64,000 bases of DNA from UPXZ01 sp049840795 (lineage in GTDB: Bacteria > Bacteroidota > Bacteroidia > Bacteroidales > Paludibacteraceae), in assembly GCA_049840795.1 (NCBI GenBank), contig JASGJK010000030.1:1-64000 (forward strand), in the 5' to 3' direction. Of this stretch, positions 46,427 to 56,686 are shown in pieces (position 1 is the first letter of the stretch; each line of letters starts with the position of its first letter). Below the pieces are notes generated by a model, which had not been told where the DNA came from, made no database searches, and saw nothing but the letters and a program-made list of their open reading frames with translations. A program made the translations under genes and the position numbers.

Positions 46427-47475
46427 TTAGCCAAATAAGACGCCTTCAGTTGGATAAAAATAATCCATCCGAACATTATTTATTTGCTTGTCTTTAATAC
46501 CAATATTTTTAAGAGCTTGCCGATGTTTCGGAATATATTTTTCATTATGATACGAAACAGTCCATTTTGCCTTTGAATTATCAATACTTTTAATATTTTT
46601 TCAAAATATGGAATATCAACATCTTCAAGAGAATGACCTAAAATTATTATTTCGTCAATATTCTTCATTGTCCTGAAAAACGCTTTATTTTCTTTGATAA
46701 CATCACTTGTCGGTTTATACGTATCAGTAAAATATGAGTTTATAATATCATACCCCTCAGTTACTCTAACATCTTCTCCACCCAGTTCTTCCAAATATTC
46801 ATTGTATGCTTCTTCTCCTGCTTCTCGTCGGATTTTTTCTAAATCAGGTTTGTTATTAGGCTTTTTGTAATCATGTCCCAAGATTAAATCTGAATCAGAA
46901 TTTATTGCCTTACCATGAATATGCTTAATATTGACATTCTTTATTCGATAAAGTTTTTCCAAAGTTGAGGTGTAATTGAATGAAAAAAATAGAGAATCTT
47001 TTTCTAAATTAAGTATCTGATTTTTTTTATGTTGAACCTCAATCTGAAGTACCCAATCAACAAAATTTCGCTTTAATCCACTTGTTAGCGGCTCTATAAT
47101 TCTATTTATTTCATACTGGTAATCATGATGATTGGCGTCACTCCAATCATCAGCTCCATAGCTAACTAGATAGTTTGAAGCATGGTCGAATATCTGGTCT
47201 TCATCTAAAAGAGCAAGATTTTTTTCAAAATTCCACCAAAAATCTTCTATATTTCCCAAATATGTATCAACCACATCATAAACATCAGGGGCATTCTCTT
47301 TTAAGAAGTCTTTAAAGTTGAAATAACTTGATTGAATACCATGATGCAAATCAAAACCGTTACCTATAACATACAGTTTCGTGTAGCATTGTTTTTTCCT
47401 TTTCTTCGATTTTCTTCTTTTCGCGCGTAATTTCTTCTTACGCACTATCCTTCTTGTATGCTGGTTTTGCTTCAT
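46427..47475 (-). pseudogene. abiH: Second AbiH-family protein with basic N-terminal extension (one frameshift)
   Basis: After about 30 residues containing some 17 Lys/Arg (RRIVRKKKLRAKRRKSKKRKK) comes the AbiH signature KLYVIGNGFDLHHGIQSSYFNF, then SLFFSFNYTSTLEKLY, IKHIHGKAINSDSDLILGHD and IIILGHSLEDVDIPYF. The frame slips near 46590; the restored end reads WTVSYHNEKYIPKHRQALKNIGI and stops at 46427. Length about 349 residues. It is 12 bases after the helicase gene and 23 before gajA. The basic tail may bind nucleic acid. Confidence 0.75.
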
Positions 47476-47487
47476 ATCACTTTTACA

Positions 47488-50400
47488 TTATTGATTGGCA
47501 ATAACTTTAAGATTAATTCCGGCAACCTCTTTCAGGTAATTTTCTGTCACTCCTAATAAAGTTAGTATTTCATTGGTTGCTGTTGCTTTAGAGAATCCCG
47601 GTTGAACGATATATAGTTCATACTCCATAGGAATTTCCTTTTTGGCAATCGACAATAATTTTTCCAAATCCTTCTTTGTTCCAACCTCTAAGCGGCTACA
47701 TGTTTGACCATTCCGATTTTTAGTTTCTCGCCTAAGCAAATGGTTGATAAATTCTGTCCCTTCCTTATGTTTCCAATGAACTGATTTTTGGGCTTGTCCA
47801 CATACTTCATATAGATTCTTCACTTGTTCGGTTACTTTTCCGTCAATTGCAAATTTCAAGTGATATAAGCCTACACTAAGTTTATCGGGATGAAGTTTCA
47901 AGGTAACAACATCTGCAATTTCACCGGAATAATCATCGTCATATATAATGTCATAATTGCTTTTTTTAAGTTCTTCAATAACTTTATACTGTATAGAATC
48001 TGTTATTTTAGGACTTACATGTTGTGATTCTTTTTCCAATGAAACCCCTTGCCAATTCCAAACAAGTATATTGTCTTTGGGATAGACATTAATAATCTGT
48101 TTTAATTGGACGTATTCATTTCCTGTCAAGGCAGAACTATTCCTTGCAAACCAAATTGTCGGAATATATTTTTCAAAAAATTGAACTCCTGTGTAGGTTT
48201 TACTTCCATTGGAAACTTCAACCTTCTCCTTGCTTAGTTGAATAATACTAAAATCGGCATAAGGTTCATCTGTCGTAGTATTTTCAAATAATTTTAGTTC
48301 AAAATCTGCTTTTTTATGGTCGGTAATTATTGAAAACAATAGTTTGCCGTTTTCAAACGGACTTGTCAGGCTAATGTCGGTATTGGCTACTGTTGTATTA
48401 GAACCGCCAATTGAAAACCTAAAATGGTTCTCATGGCTCATGTAAACGTCTTCGTCCCAATCAATGCAAACGGGATAAACATCAGGTACAATTGAAATAG
48501 TCTCTGGAATCAACGTCTCTTTCAAGATTTGATTAGAATCAATATCTTTGTTTATTAATTTATCTCCTATTTCAAGACACCATTGTTTGAAATCCTTTAA
48601 GTCTCCCTTTTTTATCACATTCCAGATGCGTCCCTTATACGAAGCCCCTATATTAACAGGTTCGCCTTCTTCAAACCCTGAACCCACAACAAAGGCTTTT
48701 TCGCCTTTTTGCTTTTCAGCAAGACTCAAAGCCTCCGCAACATCCGACCCAACATGCAATTCTCAAATCGAATATCTTTCCCTATAAAGTATTTAAGCCC
48801 GACGTTTCTCAACTTGGTTCTGTTTATATTATAGAAGGTTTTGAATACGTCAATGCCTTTTATTATTTCAGGTTTCTTTGCATCACCATCCCCAATAATT
48901 GCTTCTGCAAGTTCTTTATACAGACTTCCATTATCAGAACTGTTTATGAAAAGAAGATTGTTTTTTATATCCCAAAAAACAACAATCATGTCCCAAACAA
49001 CTTGTTGAATGTCTTTGTGATTTACCCATTCAACATTTCCCCTTCTTGCTGTTATAATTACAAGTATTTTTTCTTCTTTATTGATATCATGGAATTGATA
49101 CTCCAAATCGTCGAATCCGGGTATTCCTTGCTGAAATTGCTTGGAAACCACCCATCGGTTTTATTTTTATAAACAACAACACTAAACTTAGGTCGAATAT
49201 TGCCGAATGGAATATTTGAGTTCACTCATGTTCTCAAAACCATCCATAAGATTTTTATATTCTTCCTCATCATTAATCCGTCCGAAACTTGTATCGGAAA
49301 GGATTTGATTCCAATTCGCACCATCAGCATACAATTCTTCCAGTTCCGCACGAACATCCAAATCCGCAATATTGGCTACAAACGAAGCATGTCCCGAGCT
49401 TTTCGTCGTACTTAGTACGGGTGAAACGTCCTGCAAATTGTAATGTGATAGGAAGGCTTTTTCGGATATCGTGAAAGACCGCCACCTTTAGTTCCGGTAA
49501 GTCAAACCCTTCTCCAAGCATATCAACACAAACAATAATTTTTGCTTCTTTTTGGGTAATTTTTCTGTATATTTCTTTATAGTCAGGGCAATTGGAATAT
49601 ATAATAACAGGATTCAAATCCACATGTTTTTTATATAATTCAAAAATCTTTTCTGCTCGTTCTTTTTTCGCACAACGAGCCATTAGTATATGATTATGGG
49701 TTTTCAAATCTTCCCTTAAACGTTGAACTGCAACTTCTGCTATTTTTTCATCGGCTTTATCCGAATCATATTCTCGAATAGGTATAAAATCTATTTTAGT
49801 GAAGTACCCCTGCTCTTGGGCGTATTTAAGTGGAAAGTTATATATTATCTTACCATCCAATCTTTGTCCGTCATTTCGGAAGGGTGTTGCCGTAAATTGA
49901 ATTACTTTTTCCGCAGGGAACTTACTTTTAAATTGATTCCAAGAAGGGGCTTTTACGTGGTGCGCCTCGTCAATAAATATATTTGAACATGCTGACACTA
50001 CAATTTCTTGTTCATTATCAGAACATCCAATAAGAATGTGCATAGTTGTTACTATCACATTGCACTTTTCGATAAACTCTTTAAGTTCTTCGGGTGAATT
50101 AAATTTTTCATTAATAATACCTACGATTGGGTATAATGATTTTTTTCCAATTACTCCGAATTTTTTGAGCAATCCAAAAGTTTCAAATTTATCCAAAAGT
50201 TGTATTCGTAACGAATTGGAAGGAACGGTTACCAATAATCTCTTACACTGATTGGCTACTAATGCAGATAGCATTGTTTCAGTTTTTCCTGTTCCTGTTG
50301 GAAGAACAATAGTAGCGGTATCTAAGGGAAGTTGTAAATGGCCAAGAATCATGTGCAAAGCACCTAATTGCGGCGACCTTAATCCATTAATTTCCTCTAC

Positions 50401-50763
50401 TCTATTTTCTTCTTTGAAAAAGAAATCATCTTTCCATGATGAAATAACCTTTTCTACTGTGTATTCCTTTTGTAATGGATGTTTTAGCCATCCTTTTATA
50501 GTAATTGTTTTCGCTATTAGTCGTTCAGATGTTGGTCTAACATTGGTAAGAAGGACATATTCAATATCATTGGGATAAGAATCTGAATTACAAGTTAAGC
50601 AATATTTAATCCCTTCAAAATCTATGGTAATAGAACTCCTATCACTCGTAACAATGTTGATAGGTAAATCCATTTCCGGGGCTATAAGCTGTTTGATTTT
50701 ATTTTTGCAACCAGTTTGCTGAAACACTATTCGCTCTAATTTGGGCAGCTTAATTGTATCCAT
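47488..50763 (-). pseudogene. Large DEAD/DEAH-box helicase with unknown C-terminal half, three frameshifts
   Basis: Four segments join into about 1,090 residues. The SF2 core has LPTGTGKTETM (about 154), NIFIDEAHHVKAP, IQFTATPFRNDG, CVDMLGEGFDLPELK and LQFAGRFTRTK. The second half (from about 580) is not recognised: LVIITARRGNVEWVN, FFEKYIPTIWFARN, then SVHWKHKEGTEFINHLLRRE and a C-terminal YELYIVQPGFSKATATNEILTLLG. Breaks lie near 49410, 49170 and 48750. It follows an XRE gene by 11 bases. It resembles stand-alone defence helicases; no HamA (DUF1837) is present, so it is not Hachiman. Confidence 0.7.
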
Positions 50764-50774
50764 ATCTTCTTTTA

Positions 50775-50990
50775 TTAAATTTCTTTTTTTCTTATTGTCG
50801 AAACAAGCAAGTCTTTTACATCAATTTTCAACGCATTAGCAATCTTTACTAATGTTTCAAGCGATGGTTGCGACACATTTGAACACCAACGGGAAATAGT
50901 TGCTTCATTCTTTCCTAATGCTTCTGCCAGCCATTTTCCAGTTTTATTCTGCTCTACCAACACAACTTTTAATCTGTTTATCTGTTTCAT
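50775..50990 (-). CDS. XRE-family regulator
   Basis: This 71-residue protein begins MKQINRLKVVLVEQNKTGKWLAEALGKNEATISRWCSNVSQPSLETL, an HTH_3 domain, and ends KIDVKDLLVSTIRKKEI. It is the first gene of the helicase-AbiH-Gabija operon. A TGCAAAT-N6-ATTTGCA palindrome covers its -7 element, so it probably represses itself and the cargo. It is a close relative of the broken XRE at 1364. Confidence 0.88.
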   Translation of the reverse strand: MKQINRLKVVLVEQNKTGKWLAEALGKNEATISRWCSNVSQPSLETLVKIANALKIDVKDLLVSTIRKKEI

Positions 50991-51012
50991 CAGTCAAATT
51001 TTTGATGTATTT

Positions 51013-51032
51013 TGCAAATGTAATGATTTGCA
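51013..51032 (-). promoter_or_regulatory. XRE operator over the -7 element
   Basis: TGCAAAT (51013-51019) and ATTTGCA (51026-51032) form a perfect inverted repeat. On the minus strand it contains TACATTTG (51015-51022), the -7 element of the XRE operon, 25 bases before the ATG. Confidence 0.65.
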
Positions 51033-51139
51033 TTGAATTGTTTAGTGTAAATACCCTTTTAGTTATCAGCAGTTTGATCAATAGTAAAAGCCACCCGAAA
51101 ATTCAGATGGCTCTCATGACTTCAATATTAATGTTTCAG

Positions 51140-53153
51140 TTACTCCTCTTTTTCCGGCAACAAATGCCGCAAATTCTCATCATTCCGAATACGCTCCAAC
51201 TCATCAGCCACAATCTGTTTGGCTTCCGCTTTGATACGGTCGTAATTCTCCTTAATCATTTCCTTCATGCGATCCACGCCGTTTTCATCTACGAAGTTGG
51301 TAATGACTGGTATTTTCTTGTACGCTTTCGTTTCAGCGGCACCCCGCTCGTTATCGACTACGATTTCGCAGTGGAAAATTTTTTGCTCGATACGCTCGTC
51401 GAAGTTATCTGCCACCGCACCCACGAACATACCCTGTGTGAGATTGGATATTTTAGACGGAGGTATCAACGAATCCATTTGCGTAGAAATGGAAGTCGAT
51501 TTGTCATTCCGGTTAATCGTCATGGACTGACGTTTCTGCAATACCTTACCGAAACGGTCAGACAAGGTTTTCGCCGTATCGCCGACTACCTGCCCACTGA
51601 ATATATTACCAACAGTATTCATCACCACAGCCGCCTCTTTATCGCCGTAGTCGCGCTTTAGCTGCGAAAAGTCCTGAAAGCCGAGCAGCACGGCAACCTT
51701 ATTGCTTCGTGCGGTGGCTATCAGGTTATCCAAGCCTTTGAAATAAATCGTAGGCAATTCGTCTATGATAACAGAACTTTTAAGCTGCCCCTTTTTGTTA
51801 ATCAGCTTTACGATGCGGGAGTTATACAATCCGAGTGCCGCCCCGTAGATATTCTGGCGATCAGGATTGTTCCCCACAACCAGCATTTTCGGGTCGTCCG
51901 GTTTATTAATATCAAGGGTAAATTCATCGCCCGACATTACCCAATAAAGCTGTGGCGAAATCATGCGGGAAAGTGGGATTTTCGCACTTGCAATCTGCCC
52001 CTGCAACTGATCGGCAGCTCCGGATTTCCACGCATCTATGAAAGGAGAAAGGTAGTTTTCCAAATCAGGGTAAGAGGTCAAAATCGGGAAAATATCCTCA
52101 TAGCTTTTGTTCAAAAACTCGATGGCGTGAGGAAACGTGCAATACTTTCCATCCTTGTAAATCCGCAAATACCATATAATTGCGGCGAACAGGATAATCG
52201 GCGATTCGACAAAGAAATCACCTTGTTTTTGCACCCACGTCCGGTTCAAGTTGAGCATAATTGTGTAAGCCGATTCGTAGGCATCCGAAATATCATCCAT
52301 AAATGAAGGGTTAATCGGATTACAACGGTGGCTACGGCTCGGGTCGTCAAAGTTTATCACATAGAAAGTCGGCGTTTTCTCGTAACCTTCCCGGTTGTTT
52401 AACAGGTGGTTGTAAGCAATGGTCGAGAGGTCGGGAAATTTGAAATCGTAGATATAGCCTGTATAACCCTTCTCGATTTGTTGTTTGATAAACTGATTTA
52501 CAACGGCATAAGACTTACCGGAGCCGGGCGTACCCAAAACGATAGCTGCCCGGAACGGATTTACAACATTAATCCATCCTTTCCACTGCTTCTTTTTATA
52601 CCAGAATTTCGTAGGCAGGTTAATGGAATAATCGTTTACCATCAGCTTTGTTTCCTGCATAAACGATTCGTTTTCCGTGTTGAAAACATCGTCCATCATA
52701 TTGTTTTTCAAGAGGCGGCTTATCCATGTACCCGCCATCAGGAGCAGAATATATCCTACCGAAATGGTAAAAATGTAAAAACCTGCATTGGCTACCGAAG
52801 GCAGCGGCAATGCCAATAGCCACCAGTTCAGAAAAAACAAGGGGAAGCCGATACCGAGACACACATAGATTTTACCCCCATGTAATCTTTTCCTCTTTGA
52901 CACCTCTCGTACCCAAGCACGATAAGGCAAGGAACATAACCGCAAATATTTTCGTCCACAGGATATTTGTAAACAATCCGGCGGTGCGGTTAAAATTCAT
53001 CAGGATTTTATCGACTACTCCGATATTGATTCCCCGCTCATGTACTGCCTCGTAACAGAACCAGTACACATTTATCACAACAAATAAAATAGAGAGCGCA
53101 CGCATAAAGTCCATCACTTTTGCCAGACCTCTCAAATCATCTTCATTTTGCAT
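51140..53153 (-). pseudogene. traG: TraG/MobC-type coupling protein (T4CP), one frameshift
   Basis: About 670 residues from ATG 53153 (MQNEDDLRGLAKVMDFMRA). The N-terminus has transmembrane segments (ILFVVINVYWFCY, WTKIFAVMFLALSCLG, FFLNWWLLALPL, FTISVGYILLLMAG). Walker A is LGTPGSGKSYAVV and Walker B is SSVIIDELPTI, with FQDFSQLKRDYG after it. It brings the relaxase-DNA complex to the transfer channel. The frame slips in a G run near 52882 (EEKITWG to KIYVCLG). The gene is otherwise complete; its 3' end is duplicated at 42404. Confidence 0.85.
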
Positions 53154-53223
53154 AATTGTAAAAATTAAATTGTTATAAATAAAAAACATTACTGTCTGTC
53201 TATGTGCATTCCCCAGCTATGCT

Positions 53224-53231
53224 TACCTTTG
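53224..53231 (+). promoter_or_regulatory. -7 element TACCTTTG five bases before the ATG
   Basis: TACCTTTG ends five bases before the ATG at 53237, so transcription would start at or just before the start codon. Confidence 0.5.
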
Positions 53232-53236
53232 TACAC

Positions 53237-53746
53237 ATGAAAATAGCAGTCACAGGCACTCATCGGGTTGGTAAAACCACATTGGCTGAAAAGCTATATG
53301 AATCTTTCCCTGCCTACGATTATTATACAGAACCCTATTTCGAATTGGAAGAGGCCGGGTACATCTTCCCTGAAATACCAACAGTTGAGGATTATCTGTC
53401 GCAACTTGAATGTTCCATGAAGCAAATAGCCCAAAGTAATAATGATGCTATTTTTGACAGATGCCCTGTCGATCTGCTCGCATACATCCAGGCTACCAAC
53501 ACATCGCTAAATCTCCAATCATTGTATAGCAAGGTTCAAAGTGCGATGAACGGAATAGACCTTCTCATATTTGTCCCCATCGAAAGCCCTGATGTAATCT
53601 TCTGCTCTGAGTCTGAATTACCGGAACTAAGAGAACAGGTAAACGATATTCTTGGCGACCTTATCAGCGACTTTGGTGTGGAAACAGTAGAGGTTAAGGG
53701 CAATCTATCTGAACGCATGAACCAAATTCAAAATAAAATACGGTAA
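53237..53746 (+). CDS. P-loop ATPase/kinase-like protein
   Basis: This 169-residue protein begins MKIAVTGTHRVGKTTLAEKLYESFP, a Walker A loop at 7-15. DAIFDRCPVDLLAYIQ, with an Asp-Arg pair, fits an AAA_28/deoxynucleoside-kinase-like fold. It may phosphorylate a nucleotide or small molecule. A single gene between divergent transfer genes, probably cargo. Confidence 0.75.
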   Translation: MKIAVTGTHRVGKTTLAEKLYESFPAYDYYTEPYFELEEAGYIFPEIPTVEDYLSQLECSMKQIAQSNNDAIFDRCPVDLLAYIQATNTSLNLQSLYSKVQSAMNGIDLLIFVPIESPDVIFCSESELPELREQVNDILGDLISDFGVETVEVKGNLSERMNQIQNKIR

Positions 53747-53759
53747 ATCAATGCGTAAT

Positions 53760-55034
53760 TTATAGTTGCCTGCCATACCTGTGCTTTTTCTTCTTTTTGC
53801 GCTTAATGGTCGGCTGGTTGTTGTCTTGTCCTCCGGCTTCGGGAGTAAGGACAGAGAACAGGCTACCTGCCGCATCCTCTACGGTAGAATGTTTGGATTC
53901 AGGTTGCGGTTGCTCTTTTGTGTACAGGTTATCGGACAGCTTCGGCGTTGGGATTTGCGTTTGCAGATTCTCGCGCTGTTCTTGTTGCGGCGAATTATCT
54001 GCAAAGCGTTCGTTCAGGACGTTAGCCGAAAACTCCTTACCGAGCCGTGAACCATTGAGAACCACCCGCTGGTTGTGGTCGATAAACGTAGCCCCGAATA
54101 TGCGTCCCTCATCGTTGCGCCGTAGAACAAGGTCGATACCTTTCTCCCGCAAAGCCGCTCGGAACTCGCTTTCTGTGCGGGTGGCTGCAAGGGACGTGGA
54201 AACAATATTGCGGGTTTGTTTGGCTATGCCATCGGTTTTGATCGTTTCTTTCGATGTGCCGAATTTCGCTTCTAACGCTTCAATACCGAGAGTCTTACCG
54301 AACAGGGAGGATTTTAAGGGTTTACCGACACGATTGCCTTCATCGTCCAATGCAGAGTAAACCAATCCCCGGTAAGGCTTACCTTTGTTTTCTCCTTTGA
54401 TTTCTTCTACTCCTATATTGTATAAGGAAAGCAGGGCGCGGTATTCGCCGAGCGTTTGGAAACGGTACATTTCGGAAAGCGGTTTGATAACGTTTGCCAC
54501 CTGTTTTTTTAAGTTTCCCTGGCTAACGTTTACCGGAGCAAGCTGCCACGCCTCGCCCTGCCTCTGTCCTTTAGCGGGAATCAGATTGTATTTCCGCTCC
54601 AAATCTTCGACGATAGCCGCACTGCGCCGTTTCTCCATATTGTCGGGAACGGGCCTACCGTTAGGTTGCACCCGTGAGCCGACAATATGGATGTGCTGCC
54701 TGTCAATGTCCTCATGCTTGAAAATCATGTAAGGTTGTGCTCCATACCCCAAGCGTCCCATATATTCGCGCCCGATCTCCGATAACTGTTCATCGGTCAG
54801 CTTATCGTCCGGGTGCGGATTCAGTGAAATGTGGATTACAGGATTTTTGGTTGTGATATGTGCAGGCATCAGGCGTTCAAAATCCGCCATACTTGCCCCC
54901 ATACTGAACACGTCATCGGCAGGTTCGAGTATCAGGTTCGTACCCAAAACCTTTCCTAAACCCTCGTCCACTTTCTCTTGATTGTAGGAAAGTGCACCAT
55001 AGACGTTGCTCCCGTGAGAGATTTTTGCGACCAT
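53760..55034 (-). CDS. mobB: Relaxase MobB
   Basis: This 424-residue protein begins MVAKISHGSNVYGALSYNQEKVDEGLG, the start of the Bacteroides MobB relaxases. NPVIHISLNPHPDDKL and the histidine motif FKHEDIDRQHIHIVGSRV make up the metal-binding HUH site. The likely nucleophile Tyr is near YNQEKV. It ends in a Lys-rich tail. It nicks oriT and is carried with the DNA. Its gene begins 3 bases after mobA. Intact. Confidence 0.93.
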   Translation of the reverse strand: MVAKISHGSNVYGALSYNQEKVDEGLGKVLGTNLILEPADDVFSMGASMADFERLMPAHITTKNPVIHISLNPHPDDKLTDEQLSEIGREYMGRLGYGAQPYMIFKHEDIDRQHIHIVGSRVQPNGRPVPDNMEKRRSAAIVEDLERKYNLIPAKGQRQGEAWQLAPVNVSQGNLKKQVANVIKPLSEMYRFQTLGEYRALLSLYNIGVEEIKGENKGKPYRGLVYSALDDEGNRVGKPLKSSLFGKTLGIEALEAKFGTSKETIKTDGIAKQTRNIVSTSLAATRTESEFRAALREKGIDLVLRRNDEGRIFGATFIDHNQRVVLNGSRLGKEFSANVLNERFADNSPQQEQRENLQTQIPTPKLSDNLYTKEQPQPESKHSTVEDAAGSLFSVLTPEAGGQDNNQPTIKRKKKKKHRYGRQL

Positions 55035-55037
55035 TTT

Positions 55038-55469
55038 TTAGAGGTATTTCGTCTTAAACTGCTCGCATAATTGCATCACTTCTCGTCCGATTCCCGCCAG
55101 TTCTACGGTCGCTTTCTCCAACTTATAGAGCAACGCCAATGCTTTTTTCTCCCCGAAATTGACATGCAATTCCTTCACAATTTGGTTGTAATTCACTCCC
55201 ACGCTCCTAAATTGACTGTGCAATGCGGTCAGTTTTGCAGTAAATTCGACTGCCGAAGCGTCCGTTTTTACTACCCGGAACTCATCGCCAAAGATGCGGG
55301 CACAGATAAAAGCAGACAGCGAACTCACGCCTGACTGCTCGAATAGGACAAGGAATCCGGCGTGCTGGGTGTCCGTCAGGTTCACCGTCAGCCGGTGCTT
55401 TGCCGGGTCGTTCTTCGGGGGTCTGCCCCCCTTTCCCCGTTTGCGGGGTACTCTTTTTTCTTCGTTCAT
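55038..55469 (-). CDS. mobA: Relaxosome accessory protein MobA
   Basis: This 143-residue protein has a basic N-terminus (KRVPRKRGKGGRPPKNDPAKH) and a ribbon-helix-helix-like DNA-binding part (RLTVNLTDTQHAGFLVLFEQSGVSSLSAFICARIF). The C-terminus has NYNQIVKELH, conserved in MobA/MobC proteins. It helps the relaxase open oriT. First gene of the mobA-mobB-traG set on this strand. Confidence 0.9.
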   Translation of the reverse strand: MNEEKRVPRKRGKGGRPPKNDPAKHRLTVNLTDTQHAGFLVLFEQSGVSSLSAFICARIFGDEFRVVKTDASAVEFTAKLTALHSQFRSVGVNYNQIVKELHVNFGEKKALALLYKLEKATVELAGIGREVMQLCEQFKTKYL

Positions 55470-55488
55470 AACATTAATCTTTTAGTGG

Positions 55489-55501
55489 CGGTCGCAGACC
55501 G
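55489..55501. other. Inverted repeat CGGTCGCAGACCG upstream of mobA, possible oriT part
   Basis: CGGTC-GCA-GACCG lies 19 bases before the mobA start, where Bacteroides oriT regions are usually found. It is followed on the plus strand by TTTTATT, so a terminator is the alternative. Confidence 0.4.
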
Positions 55502-55629
55502 TTTTATTATTTATTTGTTACGCGCTATGGGGCATGGTGCGTATTTATTTTCCCTGTATCGTCCTGAAATTTGTTTACAGTTTTTTGTTTACAATCCTGT
55601 AATTGCTTTACATTTAATATTTATCTTTG

Positions 55630-55755
55630 TGCTATCATATTGAAGCGGAGTCAGGCTCTGCTGAGGAGCAACCTGACAAGGAATAAATATGATTAGCGAC
55701 AAGTACGTCAGAAAAATGGGATAGTTGATTTTCAGCTATCCTTTTTTTATGACAA
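55630..55755 (+). ncRNA. Candidate small RNA at the left end of the IS3 element
   Basis: TATCTTTG (55622-55629) is followed by about 120 bases without an ORF, containing a nested hairpin (GTCAGG...CCTGAC with inner GCTC/GAGC). It ends in GGATAGTTGA/TCAGCTATCC followed by seven T. Promoter, fold and terminator together suggest a transcript of about 120 nt, antisense in direction to orfB. Confidence 0.45.
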
Positions 55756-55781
55756 CTAAGAGCTATTTATGCCTTAAAAAC

Positions 55782-56645
55782 CTAATACGAGACTGCGGTT
55801 TGTGCAGTTTTGTAATATGTTTTCCAATGTTTTTTGAACGCACCTGACTGGCTGTGAGCATATTCAGGTGTTTTCATATCCAAACTGGCATGAGGTCGAC
55901 AGTTATTATAAATCTGAACTATTCGCTTTAGCTCTTTTATAGCATCTTCAATCGAACTTAGCTTCATTTGATTCAACCACTCGTCTTTTAATATGCCATT
56001 AACACGCTCTGCTATTGCATTTTCACGAGGATCTCCGTTTTCTGTCATACTGATTTGAACCTGATTCTTATTCAGTATCTTGACATAATCACCACAACAG
56101 TATTGAACTCCTCTGTCAGAATGGTGAATTAAGCCTTCAGTACCTTTGGAAACTTGCTTTAAAGCTATTTTTAAGGCTTCAATCGTATATTTAGCTTCTA
56201 AGGTTTCACCCATTGCCCAACCTACTATTTTCCTGGAATAAGCATCGGTTATCAGGTTCAAATAAACGAATCCTGCCATTGTTTCAACATAGATGATATC
56301 ACTTACCCATAATTGATTTGCCCGTATTGGAACAAATTCTTTAATCAGGTTTGGATACTTACGTAACCAATGATTGCTATAGGTGGTTTTTACCCGCTTT
56401 CGTCGTTTCCCAACCAATAGCCCGTATCTTCTCAGAAAATCAAAGAAACTATCCCTGCCAATGCTTAGTTCGGTTGGTAAACGTGGTTGGATTAGCTCCA
56501 ACAACTTCCGACCTCCAATTTTAGGCATCAGTTTTCGCTGTTTTTCAACTAATTGAAGCAGAATCTCTTCTTTTACTTCTTCTTTGTAATGATATTTACT
56601 TCGCTGGTAGTAGGCTTGCCTACTTCTGCCAAACAGGTCGCACAA
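55782..56645 (-). CDS. IS3 transposase, OrfB
   Basis: This 287-residue protein has HTH_21 (MPKIGGRKLLELIQPRL) followed by an rve catalytic core. The DDE residues are in NQLWVSDIIYVETM, HHSDRGVQYCCGDY and PRENAIAERVNGILKDEWL. The start of the coding frame is probably produced by ribosomal frameshift from orfA, as in other IS3 members. Intact. Confidence 0.93.
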   Translation of the reverse strand: MCDLFGRSRQAYYQRSKYHYKEEVKEEILLQLVEKQRKLMPKIGGRKLLELIQPRLPTELSIGRDSFFDFLRRYGLLVGKRRKRVKTTYSNHWLRKYPNLIKEFVPIRANQLWVSDIIYVETMAGFVYLNLITDAYSRKIVGWAMGETLEAKYTIEALKIALKQVSKGTEGLIHHSDRGVQYCCGDYVKILNKNQVQISMTENGDPRENAIAERVNGILKDEWLNQMKLSSIEDAIKELKRIVQIYNNCRPHASLDMKTPEYAHSQSGAFKKHWKTYYKTAQTAVSY

Positions 56646-56686
56646 GCTGTCGATATCTGAACCATAATCACTTGTGCGCAGCTCTG

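Noticed and set aside
47488..50990. Hachiman (HamA-HamB)
   Set aside because: A helicase is present, but no DUF1837 HamA gene; the upstream gene is an XRE regulator.
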